Part shown: positions 1 to 10,974 of the stretch, in pieces
How the letters are laid out: each line of letters starts with the position of its first letter
How positions within the stretch are numbered: the first letter of the stretch is position 1
Assembly: GCA_035578155.1 (NCBI GenBank)
Contig: JAPWDM010000001.1
Coordinates: 9,512,670-9,576,669 of the forward strand
Length of the DNA: 64,000 bases
Source: Brachynemurus nebulosus
Taxonomy: Eukaryota; Arthropoda; Insecta; Neuroptera; Myrmeleontidae
Direction: 5' to 3'
Position numbers and translations under genes: made by a program
Notes under the pieces: generated by a model
Database searches by the model: none
Told to the model about the DNA's origin: nothing
The model's input: only the letters and a program-made list of their open reading frames with translations

Positions 1-39
1 CCTTTATTTATTTCTAATTTTTATTATATACATAATTAA

Positions 40-1018
40 CCCTAGAACGACAAACTTATTTTTTCTACTCTTAAACTACAAACTGGGGTATATATTTACC
101 CCACGGGATTTTTGGTCGTAAAATCGATCTGACAGCAGCAATTTCACTTATAAGAACGCGAATTTGTTCGTTTTTTTATGCTGAAGAGAATGGTGAAGAG
201 TAAATTCAATTTAATCAAAGCTTAGTCGGTGAAAAATCGATTTAAATAGCTAAAAGTGTTCAAAAACGCTCAAATTGTCATTTAATAAACAAAAATTGAT
301 AACTATTTTTCTAATGAACCGATTTTCAAATTTCAGACGGTATTTTAAAGAGGACACAAGGGACTTCAAGCATACAAATGACATGCTTTCAAATGTTTTG
401 CTACAAATGACAGACTTTGCCAAAAAAGTCGATTTATTTTGGATTTTGAAAATTAAAAAAATTGGGAATTTGATATGTGGAAAAATCAAACAAAAATGCA
501 TGAAATTTTAGTTTTTAAGAATATATTTCATTTTTTTTCATACAAAATGTAAAAAAAAGGAGAATTTAACTTATTCAAAGGCACTACAATCGCTGCAATA
601 TATATTTCCATGATTCTCGCAGGTCGGTCGCTTGCACTTCGTGCAATATATTCGCGTTTTGCGGTCTTCCTCGAGGACACAAGCAGCATCGGGCTGGCTA
701 TATCTAATGTTTTGTTGCAAAATAAGGTCATTATAAGTGAATCCAAATTATTTTAGCAAGAAAAATAAAAATAACTTACCTAAACAAAACACTGACGTAA
801 ACTACAAACTGGCGTACATATCAACCCCATACTAGCTTCACGTTTTCCCTTCGTCGCAGTAGACAAGAAACCGCAGGGTTTCCCGACCTCACTCTACTGT
901 TAGAACCTTGAACTAAATTATGGTATAGGTGTTCAGTCGATAATGTTACTGACTAATTTAAAAACGTAGTTTAAAGTTTACCTGGGGTAGATTTCTACCC
1001 CAGTTTGTCGTTCTAGGG
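40..1018. mobile_element. piggyBac-type non-autonomous element (979 bp) with TTAA TSDs
   Basis: The ends are perfect inverted copies: CCCTAGAACGACAAACT at the left and its complement at the right. TTAA sits immediately outside both (36-39 and 1019-1022). A CCCTAG-type end plus a TTAA target is the piggyBac signature. Just inside each end lies a palindromic GGGGTA..TACCCC block (about 85-105 and 983-1001). No transposase reading frame is present, so this is a MITE or internally deleted copy. A short relative lies at 59294-59552. Confidence 0.85.
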
Positions 1019-1912
1019 TTAACTTTAATAAAAACAAGTCGTCAAGTGCAAGTTGTACTTGCGCTAACAGTGTTCCGTACAATCAGTTGTTTCTAGGAAT
1101 TTTTTATAACGGGATGTGAAGGTGGATAAAATATTTTTCCTAATAAATAAATTTTATTCCTAAAGTATAACCCATTTTTTGATTTCAGAACGATCGTGTT
1201 CGTATGTGTCACATCGTGAACGTATGTGTCCGGACTGTTATATTTTAAGAAGTTTTAGTTATGACCACTGATGGTGAGGGACATTACTTAGTGCGTGTCA
1301 AACACACTCACTTAACGAATTTTTTTTAATAAAACATAACATATAAACTTGATACGCATTAAATCGTGTGTACTTACATGAATGTTACACATTATGTCTC
1401 CCTGTGTATTTACCTATGTACGATAATAAAATAATAATAAATTCCAGAAATGTCAGAGCAGTTGGTAAAAGTGATCATTGCTTTGCTGGTTACTTACTTT
1501 ATACTTTACACACATACACATCTTGAGTCAGTTCTTAGAAATGAATACCTGAAAAATACTTCTGCACAAATATGTAAGTATGTATAGGTACTTACAAATC
1601 AACCTTATTAAAAATGCGAAGAAGTACCTTTCTGTGCTTGAACACAACAGCGATGGAATTAAAATTCTTTCTAATAATACATATCACAAAATAAATATCA
1701 ATTATACGGTCCTTTTTGGATAGAACAATTAAGAATTTGGTGAATTGAGTTGGAAATTAAGGAATACCTTATCTATTGTAAAATGTAGGTGAATTCAGTA
1801 CTAATGGAATAAACAGAAATATTATGTAAGAGAAAAACACTGGATCTTGTAGAAATAAATCCAAAAACCATGGTATCAATGAATGTCTAAGACAATACGA
1901 ATGCTCTCTTGA
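1019..1912. other. Unassigned AT-rich spacer with two hairpin motifs
   Basis: No gene is seen. Around 1038-1080 there is a small inverted repeat (AAGTGCAAG..CTTGCGCT) followed by GTGTTCCGTAC. Around 1288-1320 the minus strand carries GTGTGTTTGACACGCAC preceded by AATTCGTTAAGTG. Both belong to a dispersed hairpin family described under findings. The rest is unassigned AT-rich sequence. Confidence 0.5.
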
Positions 1913-2506
1913 GGGAGTTCCCCCGTGTGATGGGTTAAAAAAATTTTTTCCCACTTGAAAACAATTTATTTTGAAAGATTTCCAAGAGGAAGAGGAAGAA
2001 GTACTCTATGGACGAGGCATCGCAGATTGATGGTAAGTTAAGATTTTCATAATTTAACGTATTTAAAACTTTAAACGCATTTTTATCAAAAGTGTTTTTC
2101 AAACTTTCTTCTATCATATCTCGAGAACGGTTTGACTGATTCACTTGAAATTTATAGGGTAAAAACTTTTGTAAATAGGTACATATTAACTTTAAAAAAT
2201 AACTTTTTTCAGAAGTCTGTCAAAAATCCAATTTTCAATATTTTCGTTTTATTTCTTTTTTTCAGATAATCTTATCAGCCGAAATCGTGGAGGAAGTGAG
2301 CGTCCTTTTTTTCAAAGCGGGTGTCTTTGGAGTGGTACAACTTACGTTCTAATGAAGATTTTTACTTGAAATTTGTTTTATGTAGTTACTCTTGAGATAG
2401 TAGTAAATAAATGATAAAAAACCCAAATTTCTATCTTTTTAATGGTTGTCATAAATAATTTCCCAAAAAATGCTTAAAAAACAAGCCGTCATACGGGGGA
2501 ACCCCC
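1913..2506. mobile_element. TTAA-type MITE with GGGRGTTCCCCCG ends
   Basis: Left end GGGAGTTCCCCCGTGTGATGG and right end (read inward on the minus strand) GGGGGTTCCCCCGTATGACGG match at most positions. The right flank is TTAA (2507-2510). The left flank is TTGA (1909-1912), one mismatch from TTAA. No coding capacity is visible. The superfamily is inferred only from the TTAA target; piggyBac is likeliest and Kolobok is an alternative. Confidence 0.7.
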
Positions 2507-2640
2507 TTAATAATCCCATAATTTCTGAATTATTTGTGTGGTGTTTTTTATAAAATAAGTCAGAAATTTTCTTTCACATATCGGATATTTTTATACCTTA
2601 AAGAGAATAACTTGAACTTTTTAAAACCATGATATCAGTA

Positions 2641-2834
2641 TTATGGGCGCAAGCTCAAAAGACCTCCAGAAATTGAGGTGAGAGGACCACAAATTGTATT
2701 ATTTCCATAGTTACCAACCAAACCAAATAATTATGTTTATACCTATATGAGTGAGTGAGTAAACTTCTATTTATTAATGTGATAGACAAACATAAATGCA
2801 GATGTAGATAAAAAAGTTTAGCTTGCGCCCATAA
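2641..2834. mobile_element. 194-bp MITE with perfect 15-bp ends and TA TSD
   Basis: TTATGGGCGCAAGCT at the left is exactly complementary to AGCTTGCGCCCATAA at the right, with TA on both sides (2639-2640 and 2835-2836). The size and TA target fit a Tc1/mariner-type MITE. There is no coding capacity, and no second copy was noticed in the window. Confidence 0.8.
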
Positions 2835-3345
2835 TAGTTAGCAATGCTTTTTTCTGTTTAACCACAAATAACTTCTAAACTAATGATTGTCAGAAAGCTT
2901 ATAAATAAAGAAATTAAAGCTAAAAGTACGTTCTAACAAGGAACGATACACACTTTATTAAAAAAAATTTTTACACTTCGTGTATAACTTTAAACTGAAA
3001 AGAAAACATTTCAGTTTTTTTCTCGGTGATGATTTTTAAAAAAAGTATTATTGTGCAGAAAAACATTACCTCTGGAGTCACTTAAATCTCTCGAAAATTT
3101 ATTTATGAGCTAGATCCAAGATTTTTGTCATTTTATTTCATTAAAACATAACTAAACTAATTTTATCGTCATTTTATTTTAGTTTAGATCGAAAATTTAG
3201 GCAGTGTTGGCTGCTTTAAAGGGAAGGAAATTGAAAAATAATATGAAACGGAGACTACAATTGGACCACATACATATTATCGGTTGTTCCTAGTATGGAT
3301 TCTCACTTTTTTGGTGTATTTAATCAATATTCCGTTGACAATTAA
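2835..3345. other. Unassigned spacer
   Basis: AT-rich sequence with no frame, RNA gene or clear inverted repeat recognised. Confidence 0.4.
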
Positions 3346-4119
3346 GGGGGACTAGTGTACTGCCTTAAAAAAGGGGTGATTTTTGGAAATTTTTTTAAAG
3401 AAAGTTACTTACTATATGGAATGTTTTAATATTTTAAGTTTATATTCGTTGATATATAATAAATTCATGATAAAATTTTTGGACCAAAAAATTGAAAAAT
3501 CAGGGAGTTATTAGCGATCTTCCAAGGTTTCAACAAAAAAGTTCCCTCACTGCTGCAGTGATAGCGACCTTCACAGTGCATGAAATCAAAAAAAAAAAAA
3601 GCCTAAAAAACTAGAAGGTATTGTTCGTACCGTGAACCTTAATCGAAAAAAAAGTTGAAATTTAACAAAATGGTGCAGTTTTTTAAAAAAAGTTTTAAAA
3701 TTTGCGCGAAAATTTGATGGTTTTTGGCCTGAAAAAATTACATTTTTTATTCGATCGGAAAACTAGAGATTCATTACGAAGAAACATATATAAAAGAAGC
3801 TGCAATAAGAATCAAATTGATCGGACGATTTGTCTTCACTGCAGCAAATTTGAAAAATGTAGCTTTTCTTTATTTTAGCTTTTCCACATGTGACTGGCAG
3901 CCACGTCCAGAAACTTCCGAACTGTCAACCTTCATACATTTCTCAATACCCCAAAGTTAACAATGAAAATCAGAATCCGCTCTTCGGATGGTTGTAACTC
4001 AAAAACTATTTGAGATTTGCACTTGAAATTTTAATATGTTATTTTCAAAGTTATAGACTATCGAAAACATGCAAAAAAATTTTTATAATTTTTTGAAAAC
4101 GTCACACTAGTGGTCCCCC
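3346..4119 (+). mobile_element. TTAA-flanked element, family 'GGGGACCACTAGTGTG', copy 1
   Basis: TTAA precedes (3342-3345) and follows (4120-4123) the element. The right end reads GTCACACTAGTGGTCCCCC; the left end GGGGGACTAGTGTAC is a diverged partner that has lost a few bases. A clearly homologous copy lies inverted at 46869-47740, sharing long internal stretches such as AATCCGCTCTTCGGATG. It is non-coding. The TTAA target points to piggyBac or Kolobok. Confidence 0.8.
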
Positions 4120-4876
4120 TTAAATTATGAAAAAATCTAAAGCATTGAAATGGAGCGCGTTGTGCCTTTACTCGGAGTAATCAAAAGGAAGGAATCTCGG
4201 CAAAATTTTTACAATTATATAAAAAAATTTAAATAACTTTGAATTTTTATTGTACCTTTTAAAGAATGTTTTTTTTTTTTAAAACCTTGGTTAAAATTTC
4301 ATACAATTGTCGACGAATTCAATATTATTTTTACGAAATTCACTTCTATTGAATGCTTCTCGGAAGGTTTTCAATATCGGAATTCAAATCTTGTTCTCTT
4401 ATTTTCTGTTAACTAAAGCACCTTTTCAATATGGTGGCGCCAGTTTGTCGTGTTCACACATTTTGCTGGTTCACTAATTCATTAATAAAATATTTCGACA
4501 TTTTCTTTGTGCTATTCCTTCGACTACAGGCTTAGCGGTTCATGAAAATGTGATAAATATATTATGTATTCAGAAAAACAAAATTTTGCACTTAATATAT
4601 TGTACTCGTATTTACAGATGTTCGTATATGTATGATTTTATTCATGCATAATTTGTAACATAATAGAAATTTGTCAAGTGCGTGTTGGACACGTATTAAG
4701 TCAGGGTTCTATAGTAGTTAGACTTTTTCACAGCTGGGTAATTTTCTAGTAAAGTGAGACACCTAACAACTTATTGGCGACGCTAAAATTACGTGCGCGC
4801 CTCTGGTAGTAATGTATATCACTGGGTAGTAATTAGAGTAGGCCGAAAAAAGTGGATTTCATCGGATTTTTTTTTT
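4120..4876. other. Unassigned spacer with one hairpin motif
   Basis: No gene is seen. At about 4673-4715 is GTCAAGTGCGTGTTGGACACG followed shortly by GGGTTCT, a member of the dispersed GTGCGTG..CACGCA hairpin family. Otherwise the sequence is unassigned. Confidence 0.4.
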
Positions 4877-5267
4877 AATTTCAAATATTATCGAGTGCTT
4901 GTGAAACACTACTACGTATGACAGACTTTTGTCTGCATTTCAATACACGTAGTATTCATATGTTCACCTATCGTTCAGCTAAACTGAAACTTTAAGCACT
5001 CGACTTCCTTGGTTAACATGACACCTGGTTAGTTACCAGGAGATCCTGGGTTCGATTCCCGGCCGATTCGGATAATTTTTTCAATCACTTTGTGATTTTT
5101 AATTTACATATGTGGTTTTTGGTCATGTTAACCAAGGGACACGAGTGCCTAAAGTTTCAGTTTAGCTGAACAATAGGTGAACATATGAATACTACGTGTG
5201 TTGAAATGCAGACAAAAGTCTGTCATACGTAGTAATGTTTCACAAGCACTTGATAATATTTGAAATT
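4877..5267. repeat. 391-bp foldback with two 146-bp arms around a half tRNA-like sequence
   Basis: Arm 4877-5022 and arm 5122-5267 are equal in length and near-complementary, from AATTTCAAATATTATCGAG / its complement to CCTTGGTTAACATGAC / GTCATGTTAACCAAGG. The 99-bp loop (5023-5121) contains an anticodon-arm-like ACCTGG..CCAGG hairpin and an intact T-arm with GGTTCGATTCC (perfect B-box). It is followed by the same tail, ATAATTTTTTCAATCACTT, that follows the full tRNA-like unit at 5355-5427. The 5' half of the tRNA-like unit has been replaced by the arm sequence. Confidence 0.85.
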
Positions 5268-5354
5268 GAAAAATTGTAACTGCTTCTCGCATTACAGAGA
5301 GTACATACACATAAGTGATTGAATGTTGTCTGTGTCGGGCGCCTGTCGAGCAAA

Positions 5355-5427
5355 AGATCGATGGTGTAATGGATAGCACACCTGGCTAGTTACCAGGAGA
5401 TCCTGGGTTCGAGTTCCGGCCGATCCG
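5355..5427 (+). tRNA. tRNA-like unit, probably a SINE head (nominal anticodon AGU)
   Basis: The 73 bases fold as a cloverleaf by hand. The acceptor is AGATCGA/CCGATCC, with 5 of 7 pairs and mismatches at both stem ends. The D-stem is GTGT/GCAC, the anticodon stem CCTGG/CCAGG around CTAGTTA (anticodon AGU, Thr by position), and the T-stem CTGGG/TCCGG around TTCGAGT. The A-box TGGTGTAATGG fits TRGYNNANNNG. The B-box GGTTCGAGTTC has one deviation. The weak acceptor, the shared AT-rich tail and the second truncated copy in the adjacent foldback favour a tRNA-derived SINE or tRNA pseudogene over a working tRNA gene. Confidence 0.55.
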
Positions 5428-6060
5428 GATAATTTTTTCAATCACTTTGTGATTGAAGTGGATTGTGGATATGCGAGTGAAAATCTTTGCGAGAAATTTG
5501 GCTACAAAAGTTTGTAGAGTTAATTTCCCATTGATTTTTTTACCGTTTGATAGCACCCGAATCTATACCTATAGAAATAAAACGGCCAAATCTATTTAAG
5601 AAAAAAAAAAACTTTTTCAAAAATGTTGTTTGAAATTTTTTATTATAAGAAACTTATTTACTTGTAAACTATCGGGCTTACGTGAGCAAATTACGTCAGT
5701 TTATTTGCTTATTGATTTCTGTCATTTTCGTCTTTTCAATTGTAACGGACTTGGAGAAAAACAAAAAAATATGACTTTAGTAGGTTTACACATGGGTCAC
5801 TTTGTCGCATATACTTTACAAGCAAATAAATATCGTAAAACTATAGCTCAGTACAACTACGCAACACTTGTAAAAATATAACAATTATGAAAATTTAAAA
5901 CTACCTAGGGTTGACTGGGGTAATTGTGAATTGGGGCAATTGTGAACGGCGCCTATAATTTCTAAAATAACATTAATATTGTTAAAAATCAACTCTTAAT
6001 ATGTTTTTCTGTCCTTTCTTAATAAGCTATTAAAATTTTATAACAATTCTTGAAGTATTA
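5428..6060. other. Unassigned spacer
   Basis: The SINE-like tail continues to about 5455. Beyond it no gene or repeat was recognised. An 83-codon open stretch at 5630-5881 has no recognisable motif and is probably chance. Confidence 0.4.
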
Positions 6061-6728
6061 CGCTCCTTTCACATTGTACGGTTTTCGCCGTACGGTAAAA
6101 AACGGCTTTTTACCGTGATATTGTTACTTTCACATTGCACGGTTTTTTACCGTTGTAAACTGAATATCTTTATTCGACTTGCAACATTATACAAATAATA
6201 AGTGTCATTAAAGTTAATTTTATAAATCAGAGGAAATAGAAAGTAGGATTATTTATTATCACACTCTTTGAAGACCTGAAAAATTACGAAAATAAGTTTT
6301 TCAACTATTTTCGGATGTTTACAGACTCATTTGATTAATTTCTTAACGAACTTAACATCAAAACACACAATTTCGAAATTACATACAATCTATTAAAATA
6401 CTGGTTATCACATTCAACATTAGTTTCATCCATTTCACAAATAAAATTAATAATTAACATGAAATTCAACAAAATATTGTTAATGCCGTACGTTAAAAAG
6501 CCGTCTAATGTGAAAGCATCCATTTAATTACATACACTACTGAGCTAAAAACGCCGTACGGCAACCGTCAAGTCCAGTGGAAAGAGACGGCTGCTACACG
6601 GCACGGCAACGGCATTTTGCCGTGACCGTGTAATGTGAAAGGTCCAATGCTCTTCTTCACTACACTAAAAAAATGCGACCGTACGGTTTTTTGCCGTACG
6701 GCAAAAACCGTATAATGTGAAAGGAGCG
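6061..6728. mobile_element. 668-bp MITE with CGCTCCTTTCACATT ends and TTA TSD
   Basis: The left end CGCTCCTTTCACATTGTACG and right end CGTATAATGTGAAAGGAGCG are complementary over most of about 20 bp. They run into internal palindromes (GCCGTACGG..CCGTACGGC). TTA flanks both sides (6058-6060, 6729-6731), as expected for PIF/Harbinger. Degenerate sub-terminal repeats of TTTCACATT/AATGTGAAA plus ACGG blocks recur at about 6128, 6505 and 6640. No transposase is present. Confidence 0.75.
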
Positions 6729-7408
6729 TTAGTATCTTTTTTTTATTTTGAAAAAACACTTGCAAAATTTTATGTATCTTACATCGACCAATCCTCAAAA
6801 AAATTTTTTTTTTAAATACATTTTCTTTTTTTTAAAGGTAAGATGGTTAAAAGTCAACCCTATAAGTTTTTGGGTGTTTCACATTACCAGAGAATTATTC
6901 AGCTTTTGGGTAAAATATAGAACATTTGAGCGTTAAAAATAGCGCTGCAGACAAACATTTGTGCCAGTGTGTGACACTAACAATAAATATTAATTTATCC
7001 CCTAAAATATGCAAGCGTAAGAAACGAAAATTTTATTAATTTTCCAATATTTTCCCAAAACATTTGAACATGATTTTTTAAGGGATGTTTTGTAATACCA
7101 TAGCATACCTCCATGTAAAAATTCATCTACTGGGGCTCTTTTCCCACCTTATTTCTCGTTACTGGACTGACGAAACTTTGGTTGCCTAAATTTCCAGGAA
7201 TTATAGACACAACTTAGCCAAAATAATTTTAGCTGAGTCTATATTTATTAAATTTATTGTAAAATTCTTCTTGGCTGAAAAGTAACAGGGTATGGTGAAG
7301 GATCTCACTGTGAAGCTCAATATTTTGCAAATGGAGTTTAAAAATGGAAAATGGTAAAAGAAACTTCAAGTTTCTCAAGAGCTTCTTCTAACGATAATGA
7401 AGTAATGG
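6729..7408. other. Unassigned spacer
   Basis: AT-rich sequence with long A and T runs around 6797-6835. No gene or terminal repeat recognised. Confidence 0.4.
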
Positions 7409-7661
7409 GCATCAGCGCTCGCTCTTGCCTTTACGTCGACTCGGGCAAAAATAAAAAATTCCGCCCCGACGGAGGAAAAATTTCACACCGTTTTTTTTTT
7501 TTTTTTTTTGGTCGTCTTCCGCCCTGGTGAAGCGACGACCTTCTTTCTCTTTGCTCGTCAGTTGCAAAATGCCGCCCTCTTTCTCTTGAATATTCTTGAA
7601 TTTTAGAAAATGCCACCCTTAAAATTTGCCGCCCGGGCAAACGCCCCTAGCACGGGCCCTG
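7409..7661. mobile_element. GC-rich repeat fragment with hAT-like right end
   Basis: A GC-rich island in an AT-rich setting, containing a T(20) run at about 7490-7509 and ending GCACGGGCCCTG. Read on the minus strand this is CAGGGCCCGTGCTAGGGGC, resembling the CAGG-type hAT ends at 35705 and 42993. Possible degenerate flanks are TGGGCATC and TGGGTATG. The left end does not mirror the right, so the copy is probably damaged. The 69-codon minus frame across it is not recognisable. Confidence 0.4.
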
Positions 7662-9240
7662 TGGGTATGTGACAGATAAACGTGCATAACAAAATTATAA
7701 GTGTTTTTAGAGATTTTTTGTTCGGGGCCCTAATAAAAATGGATTTGCTGATTATATTCATATGTATATAATATGTATTAAGTTTGTTTAAATCATAAAA
7801 TGTCTGGCATGCCGGTTTATGGTTTGCTTAACAAGACGAGAGTTAGTAAAAGCTTATTTTAATTATGTGACGTCATGTATCCGGTGATAGCTTTTTGGCT
7901 GTCGACAATAGTGTACATGTAAACACATGGGCAGACTTGACCTGCTCATAGCGTTTTATACATAGCTCACTCACTCACCATTGTCACTCACTGACTGACA
8001 CTGGCACTTGACTGCCTTGAGTCGATCGTCGGCTCTTCGGAAATCAACACACAATACCACACATGAAACGTAATAAGCTGAAGAATTAGTACTTACATAC
8101 GTATATATACATATAAACGTATGTAATGTCATAACATGTATGTGAACATATGATTTTATTCCATAGATATACAAGACCTAAATTTCCTATTTTATAACTA
8201 CCGTGCCCGCTGTCGCCGGCAAATGACGTGCAGACCGCTACCCTTACCAAACGATTATGATACATACAATAAAACACATCATTTGTTTCTACACAAACAT
8301 ATGAATGTGTTTGTGCAATATGGTGTAATATGTATGACTGAGCACCTTGCATATTTATAGTATATACTGTCATGGCCGACCAATGTAATTAACAACATCT
8401 CATGGCCGACCTATGTAAATAACAACAATTAAAAATAAATTTATTTATTTTAAGAAAGATATCCCTTTATTTTGAGAATTTGTTTGTTCAATAGAATTTT
8501 TACGCTTAAATACGACCCACTTCATATTTTTTTCTGTTGAAATTTTACGAGTTTATTAAAAACCAATGATACTAGTTACGACGTGAACCCTATGACGGAC
8601 AGTAACAAACTAAATCAGACACGGTGTAAATTGCCACAACATTGCACCTTACAAACGACAGATTTTTATATGTACACTGCTTCTATAATGTTCTGTGTCT
8701 TATTCCCTTCTTTATTTATTTCAATTGTTGTTGATTATTGTTACTATTGCTTCTTTCCCATTTTTGTCATATACGGACACACTACAGAGTGTTAAATATT
8801 TTCAATTTGTTTTTGCAATATTAGCCATAAGTACATTTTACATTGTAACCTTTGATTGTATTGATGGGTAATTCAAAATATCTGCTTCCTTCAAAAATTT
8901 TGGATTGGCAAAATAATACGGAGAAACGAGCTGGCTTGGCAGGTGTTTTTCTGCCCTTTCCGGTAGGTGGCGTTCAGAGACGATTTTTGAATTTTTGTTT
9001 TGGGTAGGCCCGAATTTTTGTATACATACCTATTATAACCAGGCTTGCTAACTTTTCTATTTTCGACGGCTGGGCAGACAAGCCAAAAAAAAAACATTTG
9101 TGGGGATAATTTTTGAGCTGGTGAGCAGAAAAAAAGTAAACAAACAAACAAAAATAAACTGCAAGAAAAAGTCAGGAGCCTCGGAGACAAATAAAAAATT
9201 CTGTCAATGTCAAATGTTAAAATATAGTTGCTGAGCAGAA
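7662..9240. other. Unassigned spacer
   Basis: No gene recognised. It contains the small tandem duplication at 8371-8430 and many ACATACATATG-type simple stretches. The open frames of 60-99 codons here lack recognisable domains. Confidence 0.4.
8371..8430 (+). repeat. 30-bp tandem duplication
   Basis: CATGGCCGACCAATGTAATT at 8371 recurs as CATGGCCGACCTATGTAAAT at 8401, exactly 30 bases later, each continuing AACAAC. Two units only. Confidence 0.8.
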
Positions 9241-10974
9241 AAAGAAGGTAATTTTTTTTGTTAAGGTACCATCATAGTGTGATCGACCGAAAAATAGTCA
9301 ATTTTCGCGATTTTTGTCGGATGGATAGGATGGGGGAATGGTGATGAATTTTTTTTTACGATTGATGTCACTATTTAACAATACAAAAAAATTTTTTTTT
9401 ATTCATTTTTATTTATTTTTTATAATTATTATAATTTTTGGAAAAAAGTGTCTTTAAAAAGGGCGGATATTCGTGCCCACGATTGCGGCCCCAGCTTTTA
9501 TTTGGGAAAAAAAGTCAAATAGATTATCAGTCTGTACGTAGGCCGCTATGTACCTATGGGAGTTTTTTTTTCCTAGTACTATCATCGTGTAACCGAGCTT
9601 TTACAAATGGGTTAATGAAATTTAATTTCCTATAATTGTTGCAACCAGAGCTGTGCAGAGAAATGATAAGCGCTGCAGAAAAATAACTATTAAAAAATTT
9701 TCTCTAAAATATGTGACCAGCGAAAAAAGGTTTCCCTACTTTTCCTCGGGCCTCTGCTTCAAGCTGAGCCTCGGGGTTGCAATCCCGGCTACCTCGCCCT
9801 TTCGTCGGGCCTGGTTGCAACATTCATTCAATACTCGATCAACGAGGAATTATACATATTAACTATTAAGGTTTGTCTATGGCTCAGTTTGATTCAAAAA
9901 TGAATTAACTATGAATCAATAAATAAATATGGTTGTTATAATTATATAAATATTTTTCTCTCTTTGGTGGTTCAATTAATGTATGCTACAGTAGATTTTG
10001 TAAGAGGACACCAAATTCGATGTAAAAGGAGTTATTGAATATTGCGCGTGTTGTTGCCAATAAACAATAAGTCAAATTTGATAGGCCCACATAGTACATA
10101 CATACATATGTGTATCGGAAATTTTTAATTTAAACAACCATATCGTATGTCTCCGATATTTTTGTCCACTTATATTTCATATGTACCAACCATATATTGT
10201 AATAACTTTTTAGTACGTACTGTACAAATTAAAATACACGATGTTTCAAACGCACAATTATAATTTATTTGTGTGATGATCCAATTTTTTGAAGAAAAAT
10301 AAAATACACTGAGGTTGGAGGAGGGGGGGGGGGTTAGTAAACAGTTTCCTCGCACTCGTAACAAACTTTTATCCAATTTTTCCAATCCAATTCAACCCAA
10401 TTCAACTATTCAATTGTATCCAAAATCCAAAATTTTATCAAAACTTCAAATTTAGTATGAAACTCTAAGGTAAACGTTTAAGATACGGGAATTTTGTGAA
10501 GTTGCAACCCCTTTATATATAATATAATAATCACCTGTCTTTTAAAGTTTTTTACTAAAATTGAAGTCTAACGAATTTTCTTCTTTTTATATAATAACTC
10601 TTTTTTGAGTTCCAGTAATGAAGCGTTATTTGAAGACTAAGTGGGTGAGTTCAAAAATCAAAACTATATTAGTTTAAAAGCTCAAAAAAAGCTTGTAATT
10701 CTACCGTAATGATTAATATGATATTTTAATTTTTAAGCGGCGGGAGGGTTGAGTCAATTTCGGCTCGGCTCCCCAACTAAGAATATTAGATTCTTGCTTA
10801 GTGTGGCGAGTTCAAAATTTTTATTTTGCTGAATATGAAAGCTTATAATTAGTTTATAATTCCCAGGTTGAGAAGGATTGAATATTATATAGAATTTAAT
10901 AATTAAGTGATTTAATTTAACTTTATAAGGTTATGCTTGGAAGAAATATTAACCTGGCGAAAAATAGGTATAAA
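9241..10974. other. Unassigned spacer with a stem-loop and short shared motifs
   Basis: GTTGCAA at 9776-9782 pairs with TTGCAAC at 9815-9821 around a GC-rich loop. CTACTTTTCCTCGGGC near 9737 recurs near 12397. CTGTACGTAGGCCGCTATG near 9532 has a relative (CTGTACGTAAGCCACTATG) near 15079. A G(11) run lies near 10324. No gene recognised. Confidence 0.45.

Noticed and set aside
250..511. Overlapping open frames on both strands (78-83 codons)
   Set aside because: They lie inside the piggyBac-type MITE, are lysine/phenylalanine-rich as expected from AT-rich sequence, and show no domain.
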